The notes under the pieces were generated by a model. That model saw nothing but the letters and a program-made list of their open reading frames with translations, ran no database searches and had not been told where the DNA came from. From Marinoscillum sp040222955 (GTDB taxonomy: Bacteria > Bacteroidota > Bacteroidia > Cytophagales > Cyclobacteriaceae), in assembly GCF_040222955.1 (NCBI RefSeq), contig NZ_JAVKCA010000008.1, positions 124,001-188,000 on the forward strand: a stretch of 64,000 bases of DNA, in the 5' to 3' direction. Positions 50,007 to 59,113 of this stretch are shown here, in pieces. How positions within the stretch are numbered: position 1 is the first letter of the stretch; each line of letters opens with the position of its first letter. Position numbers and translations under genes: made by a program.

Positions 50007-52280
50007 ATGGCAAGTGAAGTGCAGGCAGACTATCTCAACGAGCTCAATCCCCCCCAAAGAGAAGGCGTAGTAAACACAGAAGGACCCACCATGCTGATTG
50101 CGGGTGCAGGATCGGGCAAAACGCGTGTGCTCACCTACCGCATTGCGCACCTTATTCAGCATCACAACGTGGAGCCGTTCAGCATCATGGCCCTCACGTT
50201 TACCAACAAGGCCGCAAAGGAAATGCGCGAGCGTATTGAAAAAATAGTGGGCAATGAAGCGAGGAACCTTTATATGGGCACTTTTCACTCGGTGTTCGCC
50301 CGTATTCTCAGGTCCGAAGCCTCCAGACTTGGTTTCCCCAGCAACTTCACCATTTACGATACCGACGACTCCAAGACACTCATCCGCCAGATTGTAAAGC
50401 AGATGAACCTGGACGATAAGCTCTACAAAGCCAACGTGGTACTCAACAGGATCTCAGCTGCCAAAAACAGGCTGGTCTCGTGGCAGGATTACCTCAGTAA
50501 TCCCATCTACGCACAGGATGATGCCGACAACATGCGGCCCGAAATGGGCAAACTCTATCAAACCTATGTGATGCGCTGCTTTAGTGCAGATGCCATGGAT
50601 TTTGATGACTTGCTTTTCAATACCAATGTGCTTTTTCAGGAACATCCGGACGTACTGAACAAATACCAGCAACGATTTAAATACCTGCTCATCGACGAGT
50701 TTCAGGATACGAACATTTCGCAGTACCTCATTGCCAAAAGACTGGCAGCGGTACGCCAAAATATTGCTGTGGTGGGAGATGATGCTCAGAGCATCTATGC
50801 TTTTCGGGGAGCGGACATTCAAAACATCCTCAACTTTGAGCGCGACTACCCGGACCTGCAGGTGATCAAACTGGAGCAAAACTATCGCTCCACCAAAACC
50901 ATTGTGAATGCGGCCAATTCTGTCATCAATAAAAACACGGCCCAGCTTCAGAAGAACGTGTGGACGGACAACGATGAGGGTGACCTGATAGAATTGATCA
51001 AAGCCACCTCCGATAATGAAGAGGGCAAGCTGATCGCTTCGGCCATTTTTGAAACCAAGATGCAAACCCAGTCGAGTAACGCAGAGTTTGCCATTTTGTA
51101 CCGAACCAACAGCCAGTCCAGGGCCATGGAAGAAGCCCTGCGCAGAAATAACCTGAAATATCGGGTGGTCGGCGGGCTGTCATTTTACCAAAGAAAAGAA
51201 ATCAAGGACCTGATCGCCTACCTGCGATTCATCGTGAATCCTAATGACGAGCAGGCCATGCGCCGGAGCATCAATCTTCCCAAACGTGGGATAGGCCCAG
51301 GCACCATCGAAAAGCTGGTGGTCATAGCCTCAGAGGAGAATCAACCACTCTGGAATGTGATGGAAAATGCCAAAAGCTACCTGGGGGGAAGAGGTGGCAA
51401 TCAGGTAGATGAGTATGTAACGCTAATCAAAAGTTTCCGACTCACCTCTGAGAAAAAAGACGCATACGACACAGCCGCACTGGTAGCCAAAAACTCAGGC
51501 CTGCTCAAGGAGCTCTATGCAGATAAAACCATAGAAGGCATGAGCCGGTACGAAAACGTACAGGAACTCCTGAATGCCATCAAGGAATTTACCGATGACA
51601 AAGAGCGCGAAGACAAAAGCCTGAGTGCCTTCCTGCAGGAGGTAACGCTACTCACAGACGAGGACCGAAGTGATACCAATGAAGAAGCCGTCACCCTCAT
51701 GACCATCCATATGGCGAAGGGTTTGGAATTTAACCATGTGTACATCGTGGGTATGGAAGAAGACCTCTTTCCCTCGCAGATGATGCTGAGCAGCCGCGCC
51801 GATCTGGAAGAAGAGCGCCGACTGTTTTATGTGGCCATCACCCGAGCCAAAAAGAAACTTACCCTGAGCTACGCCCTCAACAGGTACCGATTTGGGAGGT
51901 TGAAAAACTGTGAACCCAGCAGGTTTCTGGAAGAAATCGACCCCCAATACATTAAGGTCAACAAAAAGTTTGGAAGCAGGGCGGCACTGTCCAGCGCGGA
52001 GAGTTATGTCACCAAGAACTTCGTGAATAATCTGAAAAAAGACCAGAGCAACCGAAAGTTTGCCTCTGCCCCTCAGCATAAACCCAGCCCTGATTTTCAG
52101 CCCAGCGACACCAGCGGGCTGCAGGAGGGAATGCGCGTGGAACACGCCAAATTTGGCTTTGGCAAAGTCACTGTCATAGATGCCGAAGGCGCCAATAAAA
52201 AAGCAAAAGTGGAATTTGATACCGCGGGAGAGAAGACATTATTATTGAGTTTTGCAAAATTGAGAATCATTGAAGATTAA
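50007..52280 (+). CDS. ATP-dependent 3'-5' DNA helicase UvrD/PcrA
   Basis: An SF1A helicase for nucleotide-excision and mismatch repair and for clearing replication blocks. 757 residues: Q motif (LNPPQREGV), Walker A AGAGSGKTR (32-40), motif II LLIDEFQDTN, motif III GDDAQSIYAFRGAD, motif IV LEQNYRS, motif V TIHMAKGLEF, motif VI YVAITRAKKKL. The C-terminal 80 residues carry the PcrA/UvrD-type tail, in which EGMRVEHAKFGFGKV is the RNA-polymerase-binding Tudor-like domain. The start of the next gene overlaps its end by 11 bp. Confidence 0.96.
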   Translation: MASEVQADYLNELNPPQREGVVNTEGPTMLIAGAGSGKTRVLTYRIAHLIQHHNVEPFSIMALTFTNKAAKEMRERIEKIVGNEARNLYMGTFHSVFARILRSEASRLGFPSNFTIYDTDDSKTLIRQIVKQMNLDDKLYKANVVLNRISAAKNRLVSWQDYLSNPIYAQDDADNMRPEMGKLYQTYVMRCFSADAMDFDDLLFNTNVLFQEHPDVLNKYQQRFKYLLIDEFQDTNISQYLIAKRLAAVRQNIAVVGDDAQSIYAFRGADIQNILNFERDYPDLQVIKLEQNYRSTKTIVNAANSVINKNTAQLQKNVWTDNDEGDLIELIKATSDNEEGKLIASAIFETKMQTQSSNAEFAILYRTNSQSRAMEEALRRNNLKYRVVGGLSFYQRKEIKDLIAYLRFIVNPNDEQAMRRSINLPKRGIGPGTIEKLVVIASEENQPLWNVMENAKSYLGGRGGNQVDEYVTLIKSFRLTSEKKDAYDTAALVAKNSGLLKELYADKTIEGMSRYENVQELLNAIKEFTDDKEREDKSLSAFLQEVTLLTDEDRSDTNEEAVTLMTIHMAKGLEFNHVYIVGMEEDLFPSQMMLSSRADLEEERRLFYVAITRAKKKLTLSYALNRYRFGRLKNCEPSRFLEEIDPQYIKVNKKFGSRAALSSAESYVTKNFVNNLKKDQSNRKFASAPQHKPSPDFQPSDTSGLQEGMRVEHAKFGFGKVTVIDAEGANKKAKVEFDTAGEKTLLLSFAKLRIIED

Positions 52281-52611
52281 TTACCACAAGAAACGTTTTA
52301 AGGCCGTGACGAACAGCGAACACGGCGAAGTAGACCCACAAACCATCTTTCATTACTCACAGGAAGGTGATGTGCTGTGGGCGGTCTATCAGGGCAGCAG
52401 CATCAAGCTGGGTACCATTACAGGTCTGGTAAAAAATGACGGCACATTGGAGTTTGCCTACCAGCACGTGAACACAGAAGGTGACATCCGCAGCGGGAAG
52501 TGCATCTCCACCCCTGAAATACTGGAGGATGGCCGCATCCAGCTCCGCGAGGCATGGCAGTGGAATGATGGTGGAGAAAAGGGTGAATCTGTGCTGGAGG
52601 AGATCGGCTGA
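52270..52611 (+). CDS. Small beta-rich protein of unknown function
   Basis: 113 residues; the start is a TTG at 52270 inside the helicase stop region, since no ATG occurs before the conserved-looking part. A repeating strand pattern (VDPQTIFHYSQEGDVLWAVYQGSSIKLGTITGLVKNDGTLEFAYQHVN) suggests a MORN- or barrel-like sheet. Similar short proteins in Bacteroidota are often labelled n-acetylglutamate synthase without evidence; that name is not supported by any motif here. It is probably co-transcribed with the helicase. Confidence 0.75.
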   Translation: MKINYHKKRFKAVTNSEHGEVDPQTIFHYSQEGDVLWAVYQGSSIKLGTITGLVKNDGTLEFAYQHVNTEGDIRSGKCISTPEILEDGRIQLREAWQWNDGGEKGESVLEEIG

Positions 52612-52632
52612 GAACTCCCTGGCGGAAGGCAT

Positions 52633-52663
52633 AAAAAAAGGGCACAGATTACTCCGTGCCCTT
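52633..52663. terminator. Intrinsic terminator between convergent genes
   Basis: AAGGGCAC (52638-52645) pairs with GTGCCCTT (52656-52663). The A-run on its left makes it a T-rich terminator for the minus-strand gene at 52690; it also closes the plus-strand helicase unit. Confidence 0.8.
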
Positions 52664-52689
52664 AACACAAAACAGCTTTTGTTATTCTA

Positions 52690-54423
52690 CTACTCAGCTA
52701 TTAATACTCTGATACCGTAGCTCTGAGGGTCATTAGGGGGATCTGCATTCCAGTCATTGAAAGAATGAGATCCGTCGGTCTCATAATTCAGGCGGTATTC
52801 ACCTTTGGGCAATCTGATGTCCTCCACCACCATTCGGTTTTTGCGGGCGCCGCCCGCATGATCCGTATCGTAGTAGTCCATTTCCCAAACCACCTCCCCG
52901 GTATTCATATTCTTTATCCAGCCATAGTCATACATCCTGTTATCGGAGCCTTCTCCCATGGCCATGATGGTTACATTAGTGTCTTCATCCAGTACAAAAA
53001 TCTTTTTCAGGTAGACATGATCGCCCGGCATTACCAGCTCAGCAATAAGGTTTTTGACGACATAGTCCTCCACCTCAAAAGTCTTCACTTGTCCCACCTC
53101 ATTATCTTTAGTCGCCCATAGGGTAATTCCCCAACGGTCCTCCTCATGTGGACTGGCAGCATTCCATGAGTTGTAGGCATGAGATCCGTCTGTAACATAA
53201 TAAGCAATGTAATCGCCCTTATCAAGGGTGAGTACATCCTCGAATCTTCGGTTTTTGCTGGCACCACCGGCGTGTTCTGTTTTGTACCCACGCATTTTCC
53301 ATACGGTCTTTCGGGTATTGGCATCCACTATCCACCCATAGTCAGCCATTTCATCATAGCTCGTGCTCTCACCCAAACAAAGGATCCGCACGTCCATTTC
53401 CTTACTCAGGGAAAACCCTTTGGAGACCAATTCATTATTGCCCACTTCCACCAACTCGGCCACAGGCTGCATCGATTTGGGTGCCTTAAATTCTGAAAAG
53501 TTTTTACGATCCGTCTCTGTGGCTGGAAAAAGGGACACTCCCCAGAACTGAGGATCATCTGGAGGCAGGGCGTTCCACTGCTCAAAAGAGTGTGAATCAT
53601 CCGTACGATAACTCAACATGTAGCTACCGGCTGGCAAAGTGATCTGCTCATCTACCTTTAGGTTTTTATCAGCCCCTCCGGCAAAGTCGGTGTTTTTATA
53701 ATTCATCTCGAAGACCCGCTCTCTGGAAGCTGCATTGTAGATCCAGACATAATCAAAAATCTCGTCCTTGCGGCCTTCGCCTATGGCATAGATACGAATA
53801 TCTGTGGGTGCTGTGAGTGTAAAACCCTGCTCAAAACGCTCTCCGTTTTCGGCCTTTACGAAGTAAACAGGAGCCTTTTTCACCTTGGCATCAAAGAGCG
53901 CATCCACGCTCGCTGGTGACAGCCCGGCACCACTCACAGAAATCAGCAGGTCCTCCTGCAAACTTCTCCTGAACTTCTCCTTGTCTCTGGAATCAAAAAT
54001 CTCATCTACCAGGTCATCAAAACTATCGATGGTCCAGTCGCTCATGGTGAAGTTATTACCCCATCCCCGAGTGTCATATGCACCCGTAAAATAGAGCTCG
54101 TAGTTGCCTGCTTTTAGGGGTACCTCAGCTGAGAAGTCGTATAATCCGTCGCTTTTGCGAAACTCACGATCCTTCATCTCGTCAAACAAATGCCAAACCA
54201 CCTCGCGGGTGTCGGCATCCAAAATCCAACCGTAGTACATCAGCAGTCTGTAATCATCTCTGAACACACCCCCCACTCCACTTACTTTCACAGTGGCACT
54301 GCTGGATAGGTTAAATGCTTTGATCTGCAGATCTTCAGGATTCACGTCACCGATGGTCACTGTCTGAGCGCCGAGATTTCCGAACCCAAACATGACAAAA
54401 ATAAGGATAGCTAAAAATTTCAT
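52690..54423 (-). CDS. Secreted protein with four tandem copies of an unrecognised ~100-residue domain
   Basis: 577 residues with a signal peptide (1-19, ending LGAQ). Four units can be aligned by eye: about 34-130 (divergent), 198-300, 334-437 and 471-576. Each has a strand-rich first half, then DYGWI-D-T--VW-M, then T-HAGGA-KNR, then LPKG-Y-L-Y-TDGSHSFN-WNA-PP-DP--WGI. Units 3 and 4 are most alike; unit 1 keeps only YYGWILDADTREVVW and LKAGNYELYF. A linker with a serine-rich/helical segment (130-190) separates units 1 and 2. No catalytic motif or known family is recognised, but the Asp/His/Trp-rich conserved face suggests ligand or metal binding. It carries no C-terminal sorting domain. Single gene with its own terminator. 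Confidence 0.85.
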   Translation of the reverse strand: MKFLAILIFVMFGFGNLGAQTVTIGDVNPEDLQIKAFNLSSSATVKVSGVGGVFRDDYRLLMYYGWILDADTREVVWHLFDEMKDREFRKSDGLYDFSAEVPLKAGNYELYFTGAYDTRGWGNNFTMSDWTIDSFDDLVDEIFDSRDKEKFRRSLQEDLLISVSGAGLSPASVDALFDAKVKKAPVYFVKAENGERFEQGFTLTAPTDIRIYAIGEGRKDEIFDYVWIYNAASRERVFEMNYKNTDFAGGADKNLKVDEQITLPAGSYMLSYRTDDSHSFEQWNALPPDDPQFWGVSLFPATETDRKNFSEFKAPKSMQPVAELVEVGNNELVSKGFSLSKEMDVRILCLGESTSYDEMADYGWIVDANTRKTVWKMRGYKTEHAGGASKNRRFEDVLTLDKGDYIAYYVTDGSHAYNSWNAASPHEEDRWGITLWATKDNEVGQVKTFEVEDYVVKNLIAELVMPGDHVYLKKIFVLDEDTNVTIMAMGEGSDNRMYDYGWIKNMNTGEVVWEMDYYDTDHAGGARKNRMVVEDIRLPKGEYRLNYETDGSHSFNDWNADPPNDPQSYGIRVLIAE

Positions 54424-54562
54424 AGGTTATTGTTTTGTGGTAGGTGCACTATATACCAATTCTGTGCCGCAACCAAAAAAATGCCCTTACGGGCTGTATG
54501 AGAAGATTCCTTATCACGAAGAGTGACCGAATACGGTCATTACTGTCCTTTTCTGATACACC

Positions 54563-55483
54563 TTAAAATCTGGATCGGACAAAAGCGATCAACGCCTCCC
54601 CAATCACCCTCGGACTTTGCAAAGTGAAAAAAATGGACCCCAGGGCTTTCAGCCAGTGGTCTGCCCTGATCAAAAAATACCCCTTGAGTAAGTGCAGATA
54701 TGCTTTTTCATAAGGACTTCTGAGCCAGCCCGACCGATTCAGCTTTTCAATGAAATCGAGCTGGCGAACCACCGGCACAGACTCCTGCTGATGTATCCGA
54801 TAGGAGCCACCCACCACATCTGCTGAGTGGAAAATCACGCCATTCTTCCGCATATTCATCAACAAATACCGATCTTCTCCATAGCTGAGGTCCTCCGGAA
54901 ACCTATGCTGCTGAAAAAGTCCCTTTCGAAAAACCATGGAATGAATGGCAGGGCAGTAGATGAGAAAATAGGCCGGAAGATTGGCCGATTGCAAGTGGTA
55001 ACGCTCCTGAAGGTGTACATAGTAGCGGTGTAGCCTCGCGAAACGATCAGACACATGCTCCGAAAACAGACTGGTTTTGGTAATGAACACATCGACTGTC
55101 GTCTGCTGCTCCAGGTACAAAACAGCCGTTGATAGCAAATGCTCGTCCAGCCAGTCATCGTCATCCAAAAAGAGCAGGTAATCACCAGTAGCAACCTCAA
55201 CCCCTCGATTTCTAGCCGCAGAAACCCCTCCGTTTTTATCCAACCTTATGAGTTTCGTGTAATCAAACCCCGCCACAATCGCTGCTATCTCAGCGGCTTT
55301 CGCCTTGTCAGATCCATCGTCTATCACCAATATTTCATAGGGAGCCAGCACCTGCGCACAAGCGGATGTCAGCGCGGCTTTGAGGAAGGCCACCCTGTTA
55401 TAAACTGTGACAATAATGGAAACCCTGGACAACGTGTTGAGGTTATTAAGTGAGTCGATCAAAATGAAAGTAGCAAAATACAA
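54563..55483 (-). CDS. Family 2 glycosyltransferase
   Basis: 306 residues of the GT-A fold: RVSIIVTVYNRVAFLKAAL at the start of the domain (about 20-38), EILVIDDGS, GVSAARNRGVEVATGDYLLFLDDDDWLDEH with the metal-binding DxD-type cluster, and a C-terminal part with helical, membrane-associating character. It transfers a sugar from a nucleotide-sugar to a growing polysaccharide or lipid; donor and acceptor are unknown. The first ~18 residues are not family-like, so a later start is possible. No other polysaccharide genes are adjacent. Confidence 0.88.
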   Translation of the reverse strand: MYFATFILIDSLNNLNTLSRVSIIVTVYNRVAFLKAALTSACAQVLAPYEILVIDDGSDKAKAAEIAAIVAGFDYTKLIRLDKNGGVSAARNRGVEVATGDYLLFLDDDDWLDEHLLSTAVLYLEQQTTVDVFITKTSLFSEHVSDRFARLHRYYVHLQERYHLQSANLPAYFLIYCPAIHSMVFRKGLFQQHRFPEDLSYGEDRYLLMNMRKNGVIFHSADVVGGSYRIHQQESVPVVRQLDFIEKLNRSGWLRSPYEKAYLHLLKGYFLIRADHWLKALGSIFFTLQSPRVIGEALIAFVRSRF

Positions 55484-55545
55484 CCGGCGAATCTGATAAA
55501 CCTAAAAAATGTTTTCATTTGCCCCGGAAACCCGCTTGTGAAGGA

Positions 55546-57180
55546 ATGCCAGAATCCGAAAAAATCATACTTCCCCCAAAATACTACCTGGACTACTTCA
55601 GGGACCTGCTGGCGTTTATCCAAAAGGGTTCATCGCATCTCCTCAGTGCAGATGATGTCATTTTCATCCAGCTATTCGAAGCACTCTCCGAAGATGCGCA
55701 ATGCCTGATGGTGCGCATGATGAATCGAAAAGGTGCTTACTTCCGACTGGACAAGCTCGCCTACGAGGAAATCGAAAACATTCCTCAGGCCGCTGAGGAG
55801 CTGGTAGCGTCCGGCCTGGCTTCCCTGGATGCACCAGATGACTTTCTGCTCTTCGGATTGTTTACAAAGGCAGAGCTCCATAAGCTATACCCGGACAGGG
55901 CGTTTAACAAAAAACGCAAAGAAGAGGTGCTGGAAGAGTTGGCAGAAGAAAATCGTCTCGAAGATTTTCAAACCCTGAGGTCAGCCTATACCATCCTGCA
56001 CTTCCTGGCACAAGAGCAGGTGGAGTATCTGAAAATGCTCTTCTTTGGCCATACACATGGCATGATGACGGAGTTTGTAATCAGGGACATTGGCAACGTA
56101 AAGCTCGAAAATCTGGATGGCCATGAGTTTACCCCCTGGTTTGAGACCCAGGCAGAAGCACGGGCCGTATTCGAACTCTATGGGTGGAACCGACTGGTCA
56201 AAAAAGCCATGCATGTATTGCTGCCTGAGGAGATTCTGGAGCTCATCTCCCCGGTCAATTGGAGCAATTTTCTGCAGCACCCCAAAGCCCGAAAAATAGG
56301 GGATAAATTCATGCTCCACCTTGGAGAATATTTTGAGAAATGTGGCCTCCTCACCGAGGCGCTGGATTACTACAGCCTGGCACGGAAGCACCCTGCCCGG
56401 GAGCGAAGAATCCGAATTCTGGAGAAAATGGATGAGCTGAATGCTGCCCGGGAAATTGCTGAAGTGGCTTTTGACAGTCCGTATAATGCCTCAGAGAAGA
56501 TTTTCGCGCAGGATTATCTGTCTAAAAAAAGTAAGCGAAACTACCGCAGCACCACAGCCAAAGCCAACCTGAGTCCGGAGATCATCATTGAAAATCCCGA
56601 AGGACCACGGGTGGAAGCTCACGCCCTGGCTTACTTTGCCAATCAGGGCTATGAGGGCATGCACACCGAAAACTACCTCTGGCGCGGGCTGTTTGGGCTG
56701 TTTTTCTGGGATGAGCTTTTCGCTGCTGAGCACGCCTCATTTCACCACCCACTACAGCGCATGCCGAGTGACCTTCATAGTGACACCTTCTATGAGAGCA
56801 GAGCTGGTCTTTTGCAGGAAAAAGTGAACGCTTTCAAAACCAAGAAAAAGTTACAATCCTACTTAGAGGATATTCACAGGCAAAAACAAGACATCAATAA
56901 TTCGCTGGTGGGCTGGCATGAGAGCCTCCTCCCAACAGTGACTGCCTGTGTTCATCACCTCCCACTCAGGAGTCTTTTCAGTATCCTCATGGAAATGGCC
57001 AAAAATGTAAAAGACAACAGCTCAGGATTCCCGGATCTCTTTATATGGACCCAGGAGGATTATCACTTCTATGAAATCAAATCACCCAATGATCACCTGT
57101 CTGCCCAGCAGCTCTTTTGGATCGACTTCTTCAATGCTCAGAACATCAAAGCAGATATCCTCCGGGTAAAGTATCACTAA
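55546..57180 (+). CDS. FAN1-like VRR-NUC structure-specific nuclease
   Basis: 544 residues from the ATG at 55546, preceded by AAGGA; a TTG 9 codons upstream in the same frame is less likely. The C-terminal VRR-NUC domain has a PD-(D/E)xK active site: D497 in SGFPDLFIW, E510 and K512 in FYEIKSPNDH, with the upstream helix TENYLWRGLFGLFFWDELF typical of FAN1. The middle region is TPR-like helical (ARKHPARERRIRILEKM). FAN1 enzymes cut branched DNA and help repair interstrand crosslinks; the bacterial forms have the same fold. Single gene. Confidence 0.88.
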   Translation: MPESEKIILPPKYYLDYFRDLLAFIQKGSSHLLSADDVIFIQLFEALSEDAQCLMVRMMNRKGAYFRLDKLAYEEIENIPQAAEELVASGLASLDAPDDFLLFGLFTKAELHKLYPDRAFNKKRKEEVLEELAEENRLEDFQTLRSAYTILHFLAQEQVEYLKMLFFGHTHGMMTEFVIRDIGNVKLENLDGHEFTPWFETQAEARAVFELYGWNRLVKKAMHVLLPEEILELISPVNWSNFLQHPKARKIGDKFMLHLGEYFEKCGLLTEALDYYSLARKHPARERRIRILEKMDELNAAREIAEVAFDSPYNASEKIFAQDYLSKKSKRNYRSTTAKANLSPEIIIENPEGPRVEAHALAYFANQGYEGMHTENYLWRGLFGLFFWDELFAAEHASFHHPLQRMPSDLHSDTFYESRAGLLQEKVNAFKTKKKLQSYLEDIHRQKQDINNSLVGWHESLLPTVTACVHHLPLRSLFSILMEMAKNVKDNSSGFPDLFIWTQEDYHFYEIKSPNDHLSAQQLFWIDFFNAQNIKADILRVKYH

Positions 57181-57312
57181 ATCCTGTTCCGGTATTTTTT
57201 TTGTCACTTTGGTCCCGTTGAAAAAGTTTTGACAACACACCAATAATAGCTTCCCATAGGTCATCAGAAACCTGATTTTATTCCTAAATTATTGCTCCAA
57301 AAGAAATCAACT

Positions 57313-58587
57313 ATGACAATACTCATGTTGGGCTGGGAATTTCCTCCCAAGATATCAGGAGGGCTGGGCGTGGCCAGTCAGGGACTTTCAGAGGCCATGG
57401 CCAAAGCAGGACATAAGGTCACCTTTCTTCTACCCAAAAAAACCAAAAATCAGGTAAGCAAACTCGTGAAGCTGGTTGACGCTTCAGCGCTCACTCCAGA
57501 CCTGGACTACTGGAAAGACAAGAAAACTTATGAGCAAATCATCAAAGATGTAGAAATGGGAGAAAGGGTGCTCCCCTACCTGCCAGCACAAAGCTTCCAG
57601 AACATAAAAGAAACCAAAATCAGGAAAGTGGTTCTGGAGCCAACCGAAGAATCGGAACTGCTGGAGCGCATCCGGCTCACCGGTGAGTATGAAGGTCAGC
57701 TAAATGACGAGCTGATCAAATATGCCATGCTGGCCGTGCAGGTGGCCATCAAAGAAAAGCCAAAAATGATCCACGCCCACGACTGGATCACGTTTCGTGC
57801 CGGCAGAATGATCAAATCACTTCTCAAAAAGAAACTGTGCCTGCATGTGCACAGCACGGAATATGACCGCAACGGATCCTATGCGCAGCCCTTTATTCTG
57901 GAAGAAGAGCAGTTGGGTTTTGAGGCCTGTGACCACATTTTTTGCGTAAGCGAAAAATTAAAAAACACAATTGTCTCTCACTACGGCATTGCGGCCAAAA
58001 AAATTACAGTAGCTCCCAATGCCCTCACACTGAGTGCGCCGGAACATCCCATCAAAAGACCCCCGGTAAATATTGCATTTGTGGGCAGACTCACGCCTCA
58101 AAAGAGCCCGGCTACTTTTCTGGATATTGCCCGAGAGCTGACATCTCTGGGATATGACTTTCACTACTTCATCATGGGCGATGGTTATCTCCGTTCGGAG
58201 TTGGAAGAAAATGTAAAAACGTCCAATTTCTCTGACCGGGTCACTTTCACGGGTTTTCTGGAAAGAACTCGTCTGCTGCAAAAACTCAATGAAATGGACC
58301 TATTGGTAATGCCTTCTGCTTCTGAGCCCTTTGGGTTAGTGGCGCTGGAGGCCATCATGAAAAAAATTCCGGTAGCTGCGGCTAAAGGATCGGGAGTGGG
58401 TGAGTTTATCCCCAGCATGCCCCAGGTAGACCGGTGGGATCACTACAGCTACAACAAGCTGATTGTGCGACTGATGACGGATGATTCCTACAGACGGGAG
58501 ATCACAGAAAGCTGCCTCAGGGAGGCTTCTAAACTCACCTGGGAAAACACCGTGAGGCGGATAGAAAAAGTATATCAAAAGACCTGA
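57313..58587 (+). CDS. Glycogen/starch-synthase-like family 4 or 5 glycosyltransferase
   Basis: 424 residues from the ATG at 57313 (MTILMLGWEFPPKISGGLGVA); a TTG 7 codons earlier is less plausible. It has the GT-B fold: the N-terminal GGLGVA nucleotide-sugar loop, IHAHDW, a C-terminal domain with NIAFVGRLTPQKSP, and PSASEPFGLVALEAIMKKIPV as the donor-binding E-x7-E. The start and KxGGL-type loop suit ADP/UDP-glucose alpha-glucan synthases, but the protein is shorter than GlgA (about 480) and could be a GT4 enzyme. Single gene, ends 11 bp from the convergent DUF962 gene. Confidence 0.88.
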   Translation: MTILMLGWEFPPKISGGLGVASQGLSEAMAKAGHKVTFLLPKKTKNQVSKLVKLVDASALTPDLDYWKDKKTYEQIIKDVEMGERVLPYLPAQSFQNIKETKIRKVVLEPTEESELLERIRLTGEYEGQLNDELIKYAMLAVQVAIKEKPKMIHAHDWITFRAGRMIKSLLKKKLCLHVHSTEYDRNGSYAQPFILEEEQLGFEACDHIFCVSEKLKNTIVSHYGIAAKKITVAPNALTLSAPEHPIKRPPVNIAFVGRLTPQKSPATFLDIARELTSLGYDFHYFIMGDGYLRSELEENVKTSNFSDRVTFTGFLERTRLLQKLNEMDLLVMPSASEPFGLVALEAIMKKIPVAAAKGSGVGEFIPSMPQVDRWDHYSYNKLIVRLMTDDSYRREITESCLREASKLTWENTVRRIEKVYQKT

Positions 58588-58598
58588 AACATGACTTT

Positions 58599-59075
58599 TC
58601 AATACCTCAGACCTAATTTTTTATAGATAAAGTGCATCAGCCAGGCAGGCCCCACGAGCAGAAACTGAAGATCTTTGAAGAAAGACGGCTTTTTACCTTC
58701 CACTTTATGACCGTAAAATTGCCCCACCCATGCCAATGCAAAGATGATCAGGCTGACCTGCCATACGGGTAGGGCCACATTCATTTCGATTAGTCTGACA
58801 GACCAGAGGCAAAATACCGAGAAAGCAGCCATCCCGATAGATAGCGGAAAAGAAATGCTCATGTAATACAATACCGTAACGAAAAGCGCAATGGTGGCCC
58901 AGTTGTTAAAAGGTCCAGTACCCAGTACAAACCGTAAGTTATTGGACGGGACAGACCAGAGCAGTCCCACAATGCTCAAAAAAATCAAAGGAACGCAAAT
59001 CCAATGAATAAGCTTATTGGTCTGATTTTGATGACTTTCACCATACTCTGTCAGCAGCTGATCTATTTTCCTCAT
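58599..59075 (-). CDS. Mpo1-like/DUF962 membrane protein
   Basis: 158 residues with four hydrophobic segments (about 25-42, 52-72, 76-96, 102-122). It has conserved histidines as in the Mpo1 family: ESHQNQTNKLIHWICVP, GQFYGHKVEG and PAWLMHFIYKKL. Yeast Mpo1 is an iron-dependent dioxygenase for 2-hydroxy fatty acids; a comparable alpha-oxidation role here is inferred. Divergent from the FAD oxidoreductase gene. Confidence 0.85.
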   Translation of the reverse strand: MRKIDQLLTEYGESHQNQTNKLIHWICVPLIFLSIVGLLWSVPSNNLRFVLGTGPFNNWATIALFVTVLYYMSISFPLSIGMAAFSVFCLWSVRLIEMNVALPVWQVSLIIFALAWVGQFYGHKVEGKKPSFFKDLQFLLVGPAWLMHFIYKKLGLRY

Positions 59076-59113
59076 TACTTTTGGGGTTTTGTAAAAGATA
59101 ACAACGATACGGC

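Noticed and set aside
50454..51065. 203-codon minus-strand frame within the helicase gene
   Set aside because: Antisense shadow of conserved helicase motifs.
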